From assembly GCA_032622095.1 (NCBI GenBank), contig CP136068.1:118653509-118717508 (forward strand): 64,000 bases of DNA, written 5' to 3'. Made by a program: the position numbers and the translations under genes. The stretch comes from Siphonodentalium dalli. Lineage: Eukaryota > Mollusca > Scaphopoda > Gadilida > Siphonodentaliidae. The first letter of the stretch is position 1; each line of letters opens with the position of its first letter. The notes beneath the pieces were generated by a model. It was not told the origin of the DNA. It saw only the letters and a program-made list of their open reading frames with translations, and made no database searches. Shown here piece by piece: positions 1 to 11,789 of this stretch.

Positions 1-59
1 TGACACAGGGCAAATTTTGCATCAAAACACAATACAACAACCTTTAGCGATGTGTCAAT

Positions 60-660
60 AAATTGTCATGAAATTCATACAGAACTTTACTGTCGTGTCC
101 ACACTATAACAACAATTATAATTGTTTTCAATATAATAATGTTACATGACGCAGGTTCGTTTGTTAGCCCTAGTTGAGTTTGTTAACACTGCCACAATCA
201 GTCATATGTTAGCACTACCACACTCAGTTATATGAGCATTTTTTCGATTTCGGGTATGTCCCTAGAAACCGTTTCGACTCCTGTAAATAAGAAGTATGTT
301 GTAATTTTATATTCGAACAACATCAACACCAACTACTACAATTGTTTCACAATAAAATGATAATGACGTATATTAGTTTGTTAAAACTACCATAATATCA
401 GTCAGATATGCATTTTAAGATGTCTGGTATGTCATTCCCTAGCAGCGTTATGACCCCTCAAAGTAAGACATACGGTAATATTTCAGTCAGTTCCACACTA
501 GCAACAACTAATATTGTTAGACTGTCACCATAAAAATGCTACATGACGTTACACAGTATAATATCACAACATAATATCAGTCATATTCGTAGTTCTTCGA
601 TGTCGGATAGTTGCCTAGCAACCGTTGCTGAGGAAGGACCTGTCGCTATGTCTACGCATC
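60..660. repeat. degenerate tandem repeat, about three units of roughly 200 bp
   Basis: Three diverged units each carry a stretch like 'acaataaaaatg.tacatgacg' followed by a 'gtcggatagttgcctagcaa' type motif (near 250, 430 and 600). The second motif is also seen, reverse-complemented, in the repeats at 38.9-39.3 kb, so this is a dispersed family. No coding potential is recognised; a 94-codon ORF at 543-827 lies largely in repeat and has no recognisable domain. Confidence 0.5.
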
Positions 661-1305
661 TGAAAATTATCAGTAGTGTCTTAGGAACATATGTGCCAAG
701 TTTAATGGTTTTATCTCCCGGTACCCAATGTTACACCAAACGCCTGGATTGTTTGTCTGCTGATCCTAGCGTGTGGTCTTTTTTGCTTTCAGACACCCGA
801 AGCCATGGTGTACGCTTTAGGGGGTAGTCTTAAGTTTTCTGATACAATTTTAAGGGTGGTGATGTTTCGATACACCTTATCACTGTCACTTTCACTTTCT
901 GAATTAACCTCTGTTCTAGTTTAACGGTTCATATTTCAACTCATTGTAGTCTGAATATCTTTCCTAGCCTTTTTATGGGAACAATTTTGAATCACAATGC
1001 GATTTCTATTCTCTCTTCGGTAATAATGTCATCACAATTACGGATTATCGACTAGTAGTACACTATAGGATCAATTTCACATATCTAGCGATGCCTGCTC
1101 CACAATAGACGGTATGTGTTAAGAATGAGTACGTAAATTAGTCTACATATGACTACAATCGCATATGGCCTGGTGCTATTTCTTAAGAATTTGAACCATT
1201 CCGAAAAATCATGATATCTGAAAAAGCTCAAGGGGACTTTTGCCTCTTGTTCATAAGCATGTTCTTATCAATCCCTGAACAAAATCAGCTTTCCCGATTT
1301 GTTTT
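661..1305. other. no gene seen
   Basis: AT-rich sequence with no recognisable exon, RNA gene or repeat boundary. It presumably belongs to an intron or intergenic space. Confidence 0.5.
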
Positions 1306-1309
1306 CGAA

Positions 1310-2220
1310 ATTTGTTAAATAACATGACTGCCATGCCAGCAGCCATCTTGGAATTCAAATTCTAATCCATCGACACAACCTTGCAGCCCGCGTTCATTGG
1401 AAATTGTTTTGAAAACTTTACTGGCATGTCTAGGATCACATAGGTCATCTTGGATTTTACTCTTTGCATTACTAGATCCTTTGGCATACCCTTTATATGA
1501 CATCCCTCATCGGGTCATCATTAAATATATAGATATTCGGGGTGACCACCAGTTGGGATCGAACCATCATTGTTTTTTTCAGAATTTCGTTGAAAAACAG
1601 CAGCCAGGGCACATCTTGGAATTTAATATTTGCATGACTATATCCTTCGGCACACCCTACAGGCCACGTCCCTCAACCGATCGTCACCAAAAATTTTATG
1701 GATCTTTTCGGTAACCACTAGTTGAGAGCCATAATTTTTGTCTTGATGGGAGCCATCAATTTTTTCTAAATTTCGTTGAATGTTACCATCTTAAATTTTA
1801 CCCTTTGAATGACTACATCCTTCAACACACCCTACAGACCATATACCTCATCCGATTGGCTACAAACTTCATATGAATCTTATGGTGACTTTGTAGTTGG
1901 GAGCCTTTAATTTTTTCCGGAATTCATTAAAAACATGGCCGTCAGTGTCCATCTATTAATTTAGTCTTTGCATGACTTAATCATTCGGCACACCATAAAG
2001 CCACACCCTCACCCGATCGTCAACAAACAGCTATGGATCTTCCGGTGCCTCTGGGTGGGAGGCATCAATTATTTTCCGAAATTGGCAGCCTGCATTTATT
2101 GGAAATGTTACAGCCATGTCTAGGTTCACCTCTAGATGGGAGCAATAAAATTTGAACGATTTTCGATGAAAAACATGGTTGCCAACATCCAGTCTATGTA
2201 AACATACACTCAGATTCATA
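1310..2220. repeat. diverged tandem repeats of the ~163 bp 'catcttgga...ctttgcatgac' family
   Basis: Repeated blocks contain, in order, a 'ccatcttggaattt' motif, 'ctttgcatgactaaatcctt', 'ggcacaccctacagacca', 'catccgatcgtcaccaaact', 'tatggatcttcggggtgacc' and 'agatgggagccat'. The same blocks recur at 3.2-4.4, 5.7-6.3, 7.9-9.1, 11.3-11.5 and 63.6 kb. The units here are old and disrupted. Short ORFs in the block are products of the repeat. Confidence 0.7.
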
Positions 2221-3190
2221 CTGATACTGAGTCTATTGCATTCCCATCAACTTTTCATTTCTGAACGGTTGTGGGCTTCCCCCAAATTACGTCACACCAC
2301 ACTAAATATAAATCTGAAATTAGTTGTGATTGACAGGCGTAAACATGGTCACGTGCCAGTGCCGTCATGGCCGCTTCAACCCTGTGAAACCGATTCTAAG
2401 AATCGGAATTAATAGTTGCAGGGTTTGTGACTTTTCGTTCGGCGGTTGTTTTACTGACAATAAAGGGAAACAGCTAGCTTTCGGGATCCAAAATAATATG
2501 TACAATAACTAAGACAGATCTTCTTGAAATTATAAAAAATGTCAATTTATGTGGATCTCTTGGACTCAGAACGAATTATTTTTTAGATTGGCCAGGCGAT
2601 TTGTCGACCATGTTTTCAAAAAATAACACAAATCAACGGCCACGAATCAAAAATACATGAATGTCGGGATTATCTGCTAAAACAACAGAACTAAAAAAAA
2701 GTTAAATGACATAACAAAACGATCTATCAGTTCCCCAGTACCGGCAGTAGTACCACCGCAGCCAAAACGAGCGAAGAACAACACAATTCTACCACCAACC
2801 CCACAGAAACCCTCCCGACCTTACACAGCCGTATTATTAGCTCCAAAGATTGGCCAGTTGTACCCTAATTACAGTTGCCTGCAATCCAAATTCCGGTGAT
2901 TCTTGATTTTAAACTTTCGACCGCTCGTCAACAATCTACTTTATTTGTCGATTTGTGAATTTCTCTTATGGTATAACATGACGTCATGGATACTATTTTA
3001 ACAACATTTAGCCACACCTTCGGAATTTCCACACCGAGAGCACGTGACATGTTACTAGTTTTTTATTGGGGCACACATTTCTTGGAGCTAAGTTTTGATT
3101 GGCGGTAATTACAAGGAATCCCGGGTTTGGGAAATGAAAACTGAACGAAAGGTCGTCAGACCCACTATTTTTTATATGTGGGTATGTAGT
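2221..3190. other. no gene seen, between repeat blocks
   Basis: Non-repetitive by eye, with no convincing ORF. A CCAAC/CACCACC-rich patch around 2730-2830 has no recognised function. Confidence 0.45.
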
Positions 3191-4440
3191 TTACTCCAGA
3201 CTGGCCAACATCCATCTTGGATCGGAGCCATAATTTGTTTCCGAAATTTGTAAAAAAAAAAAACAAACAAACAAACAGTACATTGGCTGCCGGCAAGCCA
3301 AATACCCCATCGAACCGTCATATAGATTTTCGGGTGATCTCCAGATGGGAGCCACCGATTTTTACCCATATAGGTACAAATGTTTTATTTCACATTTGAA
3401 TGCATCGGTACATTGTGGAGACGGCAACCCGCATTTATTGGAGAAACGTTTAGAAAATGTACAGGCATGTGTAGGATTGCTTCTAGATGGAAGCTATCGA
3501 ATTTGAACATTTCCAGCAGCCATTCTATATGTTACTCTTTGCATGAATATATACATATACACAATCCCAATACAGCGAACATTTTTCATCAGATTGATGC
3601 CAAACGTCGTATGGTTATTAGGGTTGACCTAGGTACTGCTTAAGCATTTACACTTTCCACATTCCTTATCGCTCCAATGACTGTAATGTATGACATCCCC
3701 TCTCTACGTTGAGCTACATTGTCATTGACACTTTCGTTACCATTTTTTCGGACCTTGTTGTCACTCGAAATAATTTCTGGGGGACTATAGAAATGACCTA
3801 TATCCGTCCGTTCGTCCATCCCAGATGGTTTGCAGATTATAACTTGATTGTTTTCAAACGTTTGTATGTTGACTTCCCACATGAAAATGCCGGTCAAGTT
3901 AAAATTTGAGTTCTGTCTGCCCATTTAAGCTCAACCAGACAAAGTAAAGCTTTTCCGTTAGCACACAAGCATACCTGACAGGTCACTTTTGTCATCCGAT
4001 CATCCCCAAACTTCATATGGATCTTCGGTATGACCTCTAGATCGGAGCCATCGTTTCTTTTCCGAAATTCGTTAAACAAAATGACCGCCAGCAGCCGTCT
4101 TGTATTTCAAATTTTAATCCATCCTGCAGCCCGCATTTATTGGAGAATTGATTTGAAAATTTACAGGCATGTTTAGGATAATTTCTAGATTGAAGACATC
4201 GAATTTAAACAAGTTTCGTTGCAAAACATGGCCACCGGCAGTCATCTTGGATATTACTCTTTGCATAACTAAATCCTTTGGCACACACCACAGACTTATC
4301 CCTCATCCAATCGTCACCAAACTGCATATATATTTTTTGGGTAACCACTAGTTGGGAGCCATCTCCCTCGTCCGATCATCACCAAACTTCATACGAATCT
4401 TCGGGGTGACCTGTAGACGGGACCCATCAATGTTTTCCTA
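3191..4440. repeat. second block of the ~163 bp repeat family
   Basis: The same ordered motifs as at 1.3-2.2 kb occur here. A companion segment (3640-3730: 'cactttccacattccttatc', 'atcgctcc', 'gagctacattgtcattgaca') also appears near 6.3, 9.1, 11.55, 13.3, 13.65, 16.1 and 16.5 kb. That segment may mark one end of a composite element. Confidence 0.65.
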
Positions 4441-5740
4441 AATTCAAAGTGGTGTGTCAAAATGTTTTTCCGGACACATGACGTGGTTGGTAGGTGGTCA
4501 AGGGATCCCAAAAGTAATTTTTTCAACTCAAAAATATTTGTCCAAAAATATTTCTTTTTACTCTTTTTAGTATTACAACTTAGGAATAATGGTTGGTAGT
4601 TCATATCCATATTACTTGCAAAAAGTCAGTACTTAGTATCTTGTTGTAAATTGCTGTCACATTTGTAGTTAGTTACTGTCATATAAGTCCATTCACACTT
4701 AAAACTCATGGCCACAATTGCACAAGCAATCACTATCATATCAAACTGAACAATAGTATACAACATGTAATAGAATATAAGAACAGTTATGTATCTGGCT
4801 GTTACAGCAGGTTGTAGTTGATTGGTTCATCTCAATGATAAGCGAAGGGAATTATAATATTCCATAATATAGCATTGGGTTATACAATAGGCGAATTTAT
4901 CTACAGAACCGCACATTGATTGATTTGCGTTGTTGCACTCGTTTGTTGTAGCACAACACAATGTCCTAACATGTCTGTAGTTGTAACTTACGGCAAGACC
5001 AACGAGTGTGTAATAACGTTCATGAGTGTGTAATAACATCCATATGGCATACGCAATTTGCATCGATGGGTCTGCATGTGTGTGTGATATACCATTAAGT
5101 CTGATTAAGTGGTGAGATGATGCTTCTGGTTAATCAGCATGCTGCAATATCAACTTAAGTTTATTCATATAAACTATCAATTTAATTTGTACACAACATA
5201 TAAAAGTTTAATAGCAGGTCAAACATGGCATCTTATTGACTCGTAGTTGTTCACCTTAGTTATAGATAACACTATTTTTGCTTGTGACTAATTGTAACAT
5301 GTTTTTTTCTAAATCTGGCTGTTTGTAATTGATTTTTCAATTTTACATTATGCGCGTGTGAGATAGGCAGACATTTCTAATAATCTACCAAAAGAATATT
5401 AATACTAATGCTACTACTACTACTACTAATAATAATAATAATAATAATAATAGTAGTAGTACTTTACCATAATAAAAACTTTTAACTTGACTGATTGTGA
5501 TGACAAAATGCACGGAAGAAAAACAAACCCTGTTAGACACAATTGCATATATCATTATAGTATGCAAGGAAATGCATTCAGTGTTTTTTCTCTCGTAAAT
5601 CCTTGTTTTCGTGCTTGAAGGGGGTGGGTGCCAACAAAACAAATGGCAGGAACATATTTGCACAAACGGAAACATGTTTGAGTCAAGTGGTCCCAAAAAT
5701 GGTCAAAAGCAAAAAATGATCATACGTGCCTGAAAGTTTG
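4441..5740. other. no gene seen; contains a trinucleotide microsatellite
   Basis: AT-rich sequence with no exon-like ORF. The only distinctive element is the trinucleotide run at 5408-5462. Confidence 0.5.
5408..5462. repeat. trinucleotide microsatellite (CTA)n(ATA)n(GTA)n
   Basis: A run of CTA units, then AAT/ATA units, then AGT units. The overlapping minus-strand ORF with poly-Leu/poly-Val is an artefact of this tract. Confidence 0.9.
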
Positions 5741-6890
5741 TTCCGACATCCCCTGTAAATTAGTTAAAAAACATGGCCACCAGCAGCCATTTTGGATTTC
5801 AAATTTTAATCTATCGGCACATCCTGCAGCCCACATTTATTAGATAATTGTTTGAAGATGTACCTGCATGTTTAGGATCACCTCTAGATGGGAGCTATCG
5901 AAATTGAAAATATTTCGTTGAAAACCATGGTCGCGGGCGGCATTTTACTCTTTGCCTAACTAAATCCTTTGGCACACCCTACAGACCACAGCCCTCATCC
6001 GATCATCGTCAAGCATCTTATGGATCTTCTGGGTGACCTCTTTGGATGGGAGCCATAATTTATTTTCCGAATTTCGTTAAAAAACATGGCCATCAGCGGC
6101 CATTGTTACTCCTTGCATGACTGAGTCTTTCGGCAAACACAACAGAACATCTCTCATCTGTTCATCATCAGACTTCATTTGAACTTCGGGGTGACCAATA
6201 GATTGGAGCCATCAAATTGTTCCTTATGTTGCTAAAAAAATTGGCGTTTGCGGCCATCTTGGATTTTAATTTATATATATCTTCATGTTGCTATCTAGTA
6301 TTAGTTAGATATTTAACTTTCCGCATTCATAATCGCTCCGTTGACTTTAACACGTGAAATTCTCCCCTCCCCAAGTTGCACTACTGTGTCTTTGACATTT
6401 GCATTGTCGGAGTTATGTTTCTTGTTGACTTCTCTGATTATTTTGGTTTCCGGGTGATAACTTTAGTTGTATTTATCTGTTTAAGTTTGTTATATGGATT
6501 ACTGACATGAAAATACAGGTCAAGTTCGGATCTAATCTGGGTTCCGTTTCGCCTATTTTTACCAGAGTTATGGTCCTTGCTGACTTATAATTTGACGTTA
6601 TTTTGGTTTCGGGGTGGTAACTTTAGTTACATTTTATCTGATATTCATATTTGGTAAATGGATCAATCACATGAACGTACAGATCAAGTTCGAATTTTGT
6701 TTCGTTCCCGTCTTTGGTTTTTACCAGAATGACGGTACTTTACTTGTTGACTTATAATTTGACAATATTTTGTCTTCAGGGTGATAATTTCATAGACTTG
6801 GAAACTTGGAAATTTGGCAAACTCTGTGTCTCTACGAACAGCTTGTAAATTGCACCTGGATAATCGGATTTGGTTGTGCTTTAGTATTAT
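5741..6890. repeat. third block of the ~163 bp family plus a companion ~200 bp repeat
   Basis: 5741-6290 carries the 'ccagcagccattttggattt' and 'gatgggagctatcga' motifs. 6300-6890 carries three diverged copies of a different unit with 'gacttataatttgac', 'ttttggtttcggggtg' and 'atgaaaatacaggtcaagtt'. No coding potential is recognised. Confidence 0.6.
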
Positions 6891-7108
6891 GATAGCTCAA
6901 CTTGGAGGGGAAAGGATATATATAGACTACAGTGGTGTCCATTCATGGTAGCTCAACTAGTCAAAGTCATTATTAGTAATAGTATGAGACACAGAGTATA
7001 GGATTAACAACAATCACCAAGAATTTGATCATTCTCCATCCTAAAAGCCTACAACAGTGCAATTTTAAAAGTCTGGTGGATGTACGTTCCTGTCCAAATA
7101 ATTGACAG

Positions 7109-7275
7109 ATAGACATATTTTTGAGAGTATTCTTAACACATATCTTCATATTTTAGACCAGGAAGGATATAACTTAAGAAAGAAGTTAGTTTCTCAGATA
7201 AAACGGGACATACAAGCTGATGAGAAAGAAGAAAGGAAAAAGAAGACAAAAAAAGAAGTAACAACCTTGCTAGAT
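7109..7275 (+). other. exon-like open reading frame, basic and helical, unidentified
   Basis: An open frame of about 70 codons follows an acceptor-like 'attgacag' ending at 7108 and runs to a TAG at 7318-7320. It has no ATG start, so if real it is an internal exon. The translation has a mixed hydrophobic stretch (ESILNTYLHILDQEGYNLRK) followed by a very charged Lys/Glu-rich segment, then LLDEGFQDVG. Possible donors are G|GTTTCC at 7278, G|GTATAT near 7294 (both phase 1) and GAA|GTAACA at 7258 (phase 0). Only the weak phase-0 site would be compatible with the TIR exon at 11790. It is unlike the surrounding repeats, which is the main reason to list it. I do not recognise the family. It could be a 5' exon of the TIR-STING gene, an exon of another gene, or chance. 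Confidence 0.25.
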
Positions 7276-7320
7276 GAAGGTTTCCAGGATGTGGGTATAT
7301 TTAGCTCTTTAGATCTTTAG

Positions 7321-7845
7321 AACATGCCTTTATATCCCCCTAATACGTGCACGCGGGGTCAGTGTATTAGCCTGAGGGGTCAATAGCCCAAATGTTCAAC
7401 GATTTAACAGACCATATTTTTTATAGCCCGATGGTCCATTGTTTATAGTCTGAGGGTTCTGAAATATCCATTGTGCCGACTATGACAGTGTATACCGCAT
7501 TATGTCTGTGTTTGGAATTTGATAAAGTGAGTGGGGAAAACTTGGAAGACGAGATTAAACGTAACCAATTTATTAAATATATCAGTCATTTGTAAGTGGT
7601 CTATTCGTTATTGAGAAAATCTAACATTGTCTGATCCTTTCCATATATTATTGTTTAATTGACTCTTGATAAAGGCTAATTGTTTCACTAAGCACAGGTT
7701 ACATAAAATTATAAATAACTACCTCGTCAACCTGTGAAATTAAGCTTGTGCATTGATTACGTAACAGTGTACCTGGTATCACCAACCCGGAAGGCATCAC
7801 CAAACCGGACCATGCGGTGTTTTGTTTAGCTCACCTTTTTTAGAT
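7321..7845. other. no gene seen
   Basis: Short internal repetitions ('tagcccga', 'tagtctgaggg') occur near 7380-7460. Otherwise the sequence is featureless and AT-rich. Confidence 0.45.
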
Positions 7846-7849
7846 CTAT

Positions 7850-9140
7850 ATTCATCACTCCTCGTCCGTCCGTCCGCCCGCCCGAGTCCGCACGTCAACA
7901 ATTTCCTTCGGCATCTCCTACAGGCCGCATTACTTATCCGATCTTCACCAAACTTCATACGTATCTACAGGGTGACCTATAGATGGGAACTATCATAGCC
8001 GCAAGCAGCCATCTTGGATTTTACTCTTTGCATGACTAAATCATTTGGCACACCCTACAGACTGCATTCCTCGTCCGATCATCACCAATCTTCACACGAA
8101 TCTTCGAGGTGACCTCTAGATGGGAGCCTCCTATTTGAAAAACGTGGCCGCCATGGCCATCTTGGAATTAACTCTTTGTATGACTAAATCAGTTGGCACA
8201 CCCTACAGGCCACATCTGTCACCCAATCGTCACCACACTTCATATGAAACTTCGGGGTGCGAGTTGCATGCGAGCTTCCTATATTGACCGAAATTTGTTA
8301 AAAGCACACGCAGCAGCCATCTTGTATTTCAAATTTGAATCCATCGGCACACCCCGCAGTCCAGATATATTGAAATTGACAGGCATGTTTAGAATCAACT
8401 CTAGACGGGAGCTATCAAATTTGAACAATTTTCGATGAAAAGCATGGCCTCCCTCAGCCATCTTGGATTTTACTCTTTGCATGACTAATTCCTTTGGCAC
8501 AACCTACGGACCATATTCCTCATCTGATGGCCACCAAACTTCATATGGATCTTCGGGGTGACCGCTAGATGGGAGTCTCTATTTTTACCGAAATTCGTAG
8601 AACAACATGACCGCCAAAGGCCATCTTGGAACTTACTTTTTGTATGACTAAATCCATTGGCACACCATACAGACCACATTCCTCATCTGATGGCCACCAA
8701 ACTCCATATGGATCTTCGGGGTGACCGTTTGATGGGAGTCTCCTATTTTTTACTGAAATTCGTAGAAAAACATGGCCGCCAAAAGCCATCTTGGAACTTA
8801 CTCTCTGTGTGACTAAATCCTTTGGCGCACCATACATACCATATTCCCCATCCGATCACCGCCAATCTTCATATATATCTTTTGTGTGACCTCAAGATGG
8901 GAGCCTCTTATTTTGATCAAAATTTGTTGAAATACATTGCCGCCAGCGTCCATCTTGGAATTTACTCTTTGTATGACTAAATCCTTTGGCATACACTACA
9001 GACCACATCCCTTATCCGATCATCACCAAACGTCAAATGGATTCTCATTCATTTCATCTGTATCATTCTATTCATTGCTCGGCAAAAAATTAACTCCTCC
9101 CCAAGTTGAGCTACAGTGTCATTGACATTTTAAAAATTTA
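7850..9140. repeat. best-preserved tandem array, ~163 bp period
   Basis: The landmark 'ttactctttgcatgactaaa' recurs at about 8022, 8169, 8471, 8634, 8798 and 8961. This gives spacings of 147, 302 (two units), 163, 164 and 163 bp. Each unit carries the 'aacatggccgcca' and 'atggatcttcggggtgacc' motifs in the same order. The array begins with a 'cgtccgtccgtccgcccgcc' tract near 7861. The overlapping short ORFs on both strands are periodic shadows of the repeat. Confidence 0.85.
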
Positions 9141-9475
9141 ATAGCAAGTTGAGGTCAACGCGGGATAACACTATATTGCGTCAGTAGGCCTATCTAAAAC
9201 CGCGTGATAAAACAAACATGGCGGACAGGGACGTATGCCTAGAGGGTCTCCGTTGTGGGAGGGAACTCATAACTTTGCGTAATTCAATTTGTACCCCGTT
9301 TCGGCTGTTCCTTCAGAGGCTTGGATGATAGCCTATTCTGAATGTATCAGTAGACTTGTGATCGTGCACTTGGAATACCATGGTTCTGTCACTATAAGAG
9401 AAATTAGAGATATGAACCCGAAAATCCGATCATAGTTGGGCATGGTGTGAGATAATTTTGAAATCTGAACATGAA
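9141..9475. other. no gene seen
   Basis: Linker between two repeat families. No exon or RNA gene is recognised. Confidence 0.4.
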
Positions 9476-9479
9476 TATC

Positions 9480-9950
9480 CCAAAATCCTATAGCATCTAG
9501 ACTGGTCTCAAGCTTTTCTAGTCTTGGAAATTTCCAACCTGACACCCCAACTAGGGCTAATTAAGGTTGTAAAATTTGAACAAAATATTTCTTAAACTAA
9601 ATAGCAGTTGTTTTTTACTGACCACGGGGGTCACGAGGGACTAGGACACAAGCTTCCCAAGTGTTGGAAATTTCCAACCTACATGTAACACTCCATGAGG
9701 TTGGATCATTTCTGACTGATAGCCATTTCCGTCAAAAGTTTTGACCAAAAGTAGGAAAATATGCAAATGTTGGTATAAAAACGACAACTGTCCCACTATT
9801 TAATTGTTGCAAAGTCAAATTACAAGAACAATTTCAACCTATTGTTGGTGAGAAATTTCCATCTAACAATTTTATTTCCAGTATGAATTTTCAAACTGTT
9901 GAAAATTGTTACTAAAGTTGGGGTGAGACGTCCCTAGTAGCGAGTATATC
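9480..9950 (-). repeat. dispersed 'ttggaaatttccaacc' repeat, inverted copy of 39.66-40.36 kb
   Basis: Several 'tggaaatttccaacct' palindromic blocks alternate with 'gaccacgggggtcacgaggg' and 'aaatagcagttg' segments. The same blocks occur reverse-complemented at 39660-40360 (for example 'ggaaattttccaaccta' with 'aactgctactaaattta'). The copies lie on opposite strands. Confidence 0.7.
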
Positions 9951-9987
9951 CAAACGGAATTTATTTAGTGGGTCTACTCGCATTTAA

Positions 9988-10123
9988 TTTGAAACAAACG
10001 TCGCACATTTGTGGACTCGAATTCAAATACCACCAAATCACGTCACGCTCTTTGGGTTTTTTTTCTGTTTCTATTTCTTCGATATAAATTCGAATCGACG
10101 GATGTGCGACACTTGTTTCAAAC
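9988..10123. repeat. imperfect inverted repeat, ~37 bp arms
   Basis: Left arm 9988-10026 ('tttgaaacaaacgtcgcac' through 'gactcgaattc') is the reverse complement, with mismatches, of right arm 10088-10123 ('ttcgaatcgacggatgtgcg' through 'tgtttcaaac'). About 60 bp separate the arms. It looks like a MITE or foldback remnant; related half-sites follow near 10195-10240. Confidence 0.55.
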
Positions 10124-10259
10124 ACGGATCTCAGACGCATCACCAATTAGATTCGTGTTGCCCACACGCATTATTCGTCGGTAGTGCGTCTGTTCGCATT
10201 TATTTGAAACAAATGTCGAGTAGTCGGTAGTACGACGTTTGTTCCGATGGTTAGATCCA

Positions 10260-11240
10260 TAACTGCAGGAATCGTTGAACGGAGTGAAGCCAAGTTCGAA
10301 TTTGGTCCGATGAATTTTGACGGAGTTATGCCCCTTTTTCGGTCCGATGATTTTTGACGGAGTTATGCCCTTTTTTCGACTTAGCGCTTTTTTCATGTTG
10401 TCCGTATGGTAACGTGAGCAATATACAAGATAATTTCTTGATATTTTTGTACGTAGTTCACGTTTGAGAAGATGCAGGTCAAGTTCTATTTTATTCCATT
10501 TAGTAATAAAATTTGTGTTGTCTCAATGATAGATTGAGCATTCTTCAAAAGAATATATTGATACTTGGTGTGTGGCTCTGGCTCACCTTTGAGAACATGC
10601 AGGTTATCGTGTAGTTATTTGTTCTTTAAAAAAGGCAACGTCCCAACAAACGGAAGACGTGGGGCCTACGACCTTCTATTTGAATAGAATAAATATTCGC
10701 AGTTGTTGTGTTGTTCACAAGGTAACCTGGGCAATATTGAACATAATTTCTTGATATTTGGTACATGGTTCACGTTTAAGAAAATACAGGCCAGGTTCTA
10801 ACTTAGTCACGGTTCGATGATTTTTTACGGAGTTATGTGCCTTTTTTCGCTGTGTTCGTGTTTCCCGCATGATATCTTGAGCAATATTCAAAATAATTTC
10901 TTAATATTTCTTGATATTTGATACGTGGTTCACATTTGGTAAAGACCAAGTTTCAATTTGGTATTGGTCCGATGATTGTTGATATAGTTATGCCCCCTTT
11001 TCGACTTCGAAATCATTGTCTTTGGGTTGTCCTGTTTGGTAACTGCAGCAATATTCAACAGAATTTCATGATATTTGGGACATGGTTCATATTTGAGAAG
11101 GCCAAGATTGATTTCATTCGACTTATAAATAGTATTTGTGTTGTTTTAAGGATAAATTGAGCATATTAAAAAATCTATTCATACTTGGTGTGCAGCTCAC
11201 CATAGAGGACACACAGGACATTGTCTAGTTGCAGTCAACT
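10260..11240. repeat. tandem repeat, about five diverged units of ~200 bp
   Basis: Each unit carries 'ggtccgatgatttttgacgg', 'agttatgccccttttttcg', 'ggtaacttgagcaatattca', 'atttcttgatatttggtac' and 'gttcacgtttgagaagatgc' motifs. No coding potential is recognised. Confidence 0.7.
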
Positions 11241-11640
11241 TTCGCCAGAATGTTACTTCGTTGTTCTTAAAAAAGCCACCCTCGATTCGCCATGATGAAT
11301 ACATTATTCGACATGCCTTACAACTAACATTTTTATTCAATTGATCCCAAACATCATATGGATCATCGGGTGACTATTGGAGCTAACGAATTTGAATACT
11401 TTGAATAATTTTCGCTAAATAATTTGGATTTTACTATCTGCGTGATCTAATTCTTTGGCTCGTCCTTAAACCAACATTTTTCATCTGATTCTTCAAAAAC
11501 TTCAGATGAATCTTCGTTCGAAGTGACCTCTAGTATTACTTAAACATTTTAACTTTCAGCATTCCCTATCACTGCATTGACTGCATTGACACTCCAAGAT
11601 GATCTACAGTGTCATTGACACTTTCATTTAAGGTTTTGTT
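11241..11640. repeat. fragments of the ~163 bp family and its companion segment
   Basis: 'ccaaacatcatatggatcat' near 11347 and 'cagatgaatcttcgttcgaa' near 11502 belong to the ~163 bp family. 11545-11630 carries the companion 'actttcagcattccctatc' and 'ctacagtgtcattgacactt' segment. The units are broken. Confidence 0.6.
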
Positions 11641-11789
11641 GAAGCAGGAATTGAGACCCCAGAAGCGTAGAAATTTTTCTTTTGATATAAAATTTCTAAA
11701 TGTTCTCAGCGATACAGTGGATCCATGGTCCGCCATGCTGTGCCTAAACTAAGAAACCTAAAGGCCTACATATTTATTTCATCTTTCAG

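Noticed and set aside
543-827. 94-codon plus-strand ORF
   Set aside because: Its first half lies in a tandem repeat; no domain, no splice or start context.
7850-9140. Short ORFs on both strands with recurring peptides
   Set aside because: The recurrence follows the ~163 bp DNA period and frames change between units, so these are translations of non-coding repeat.
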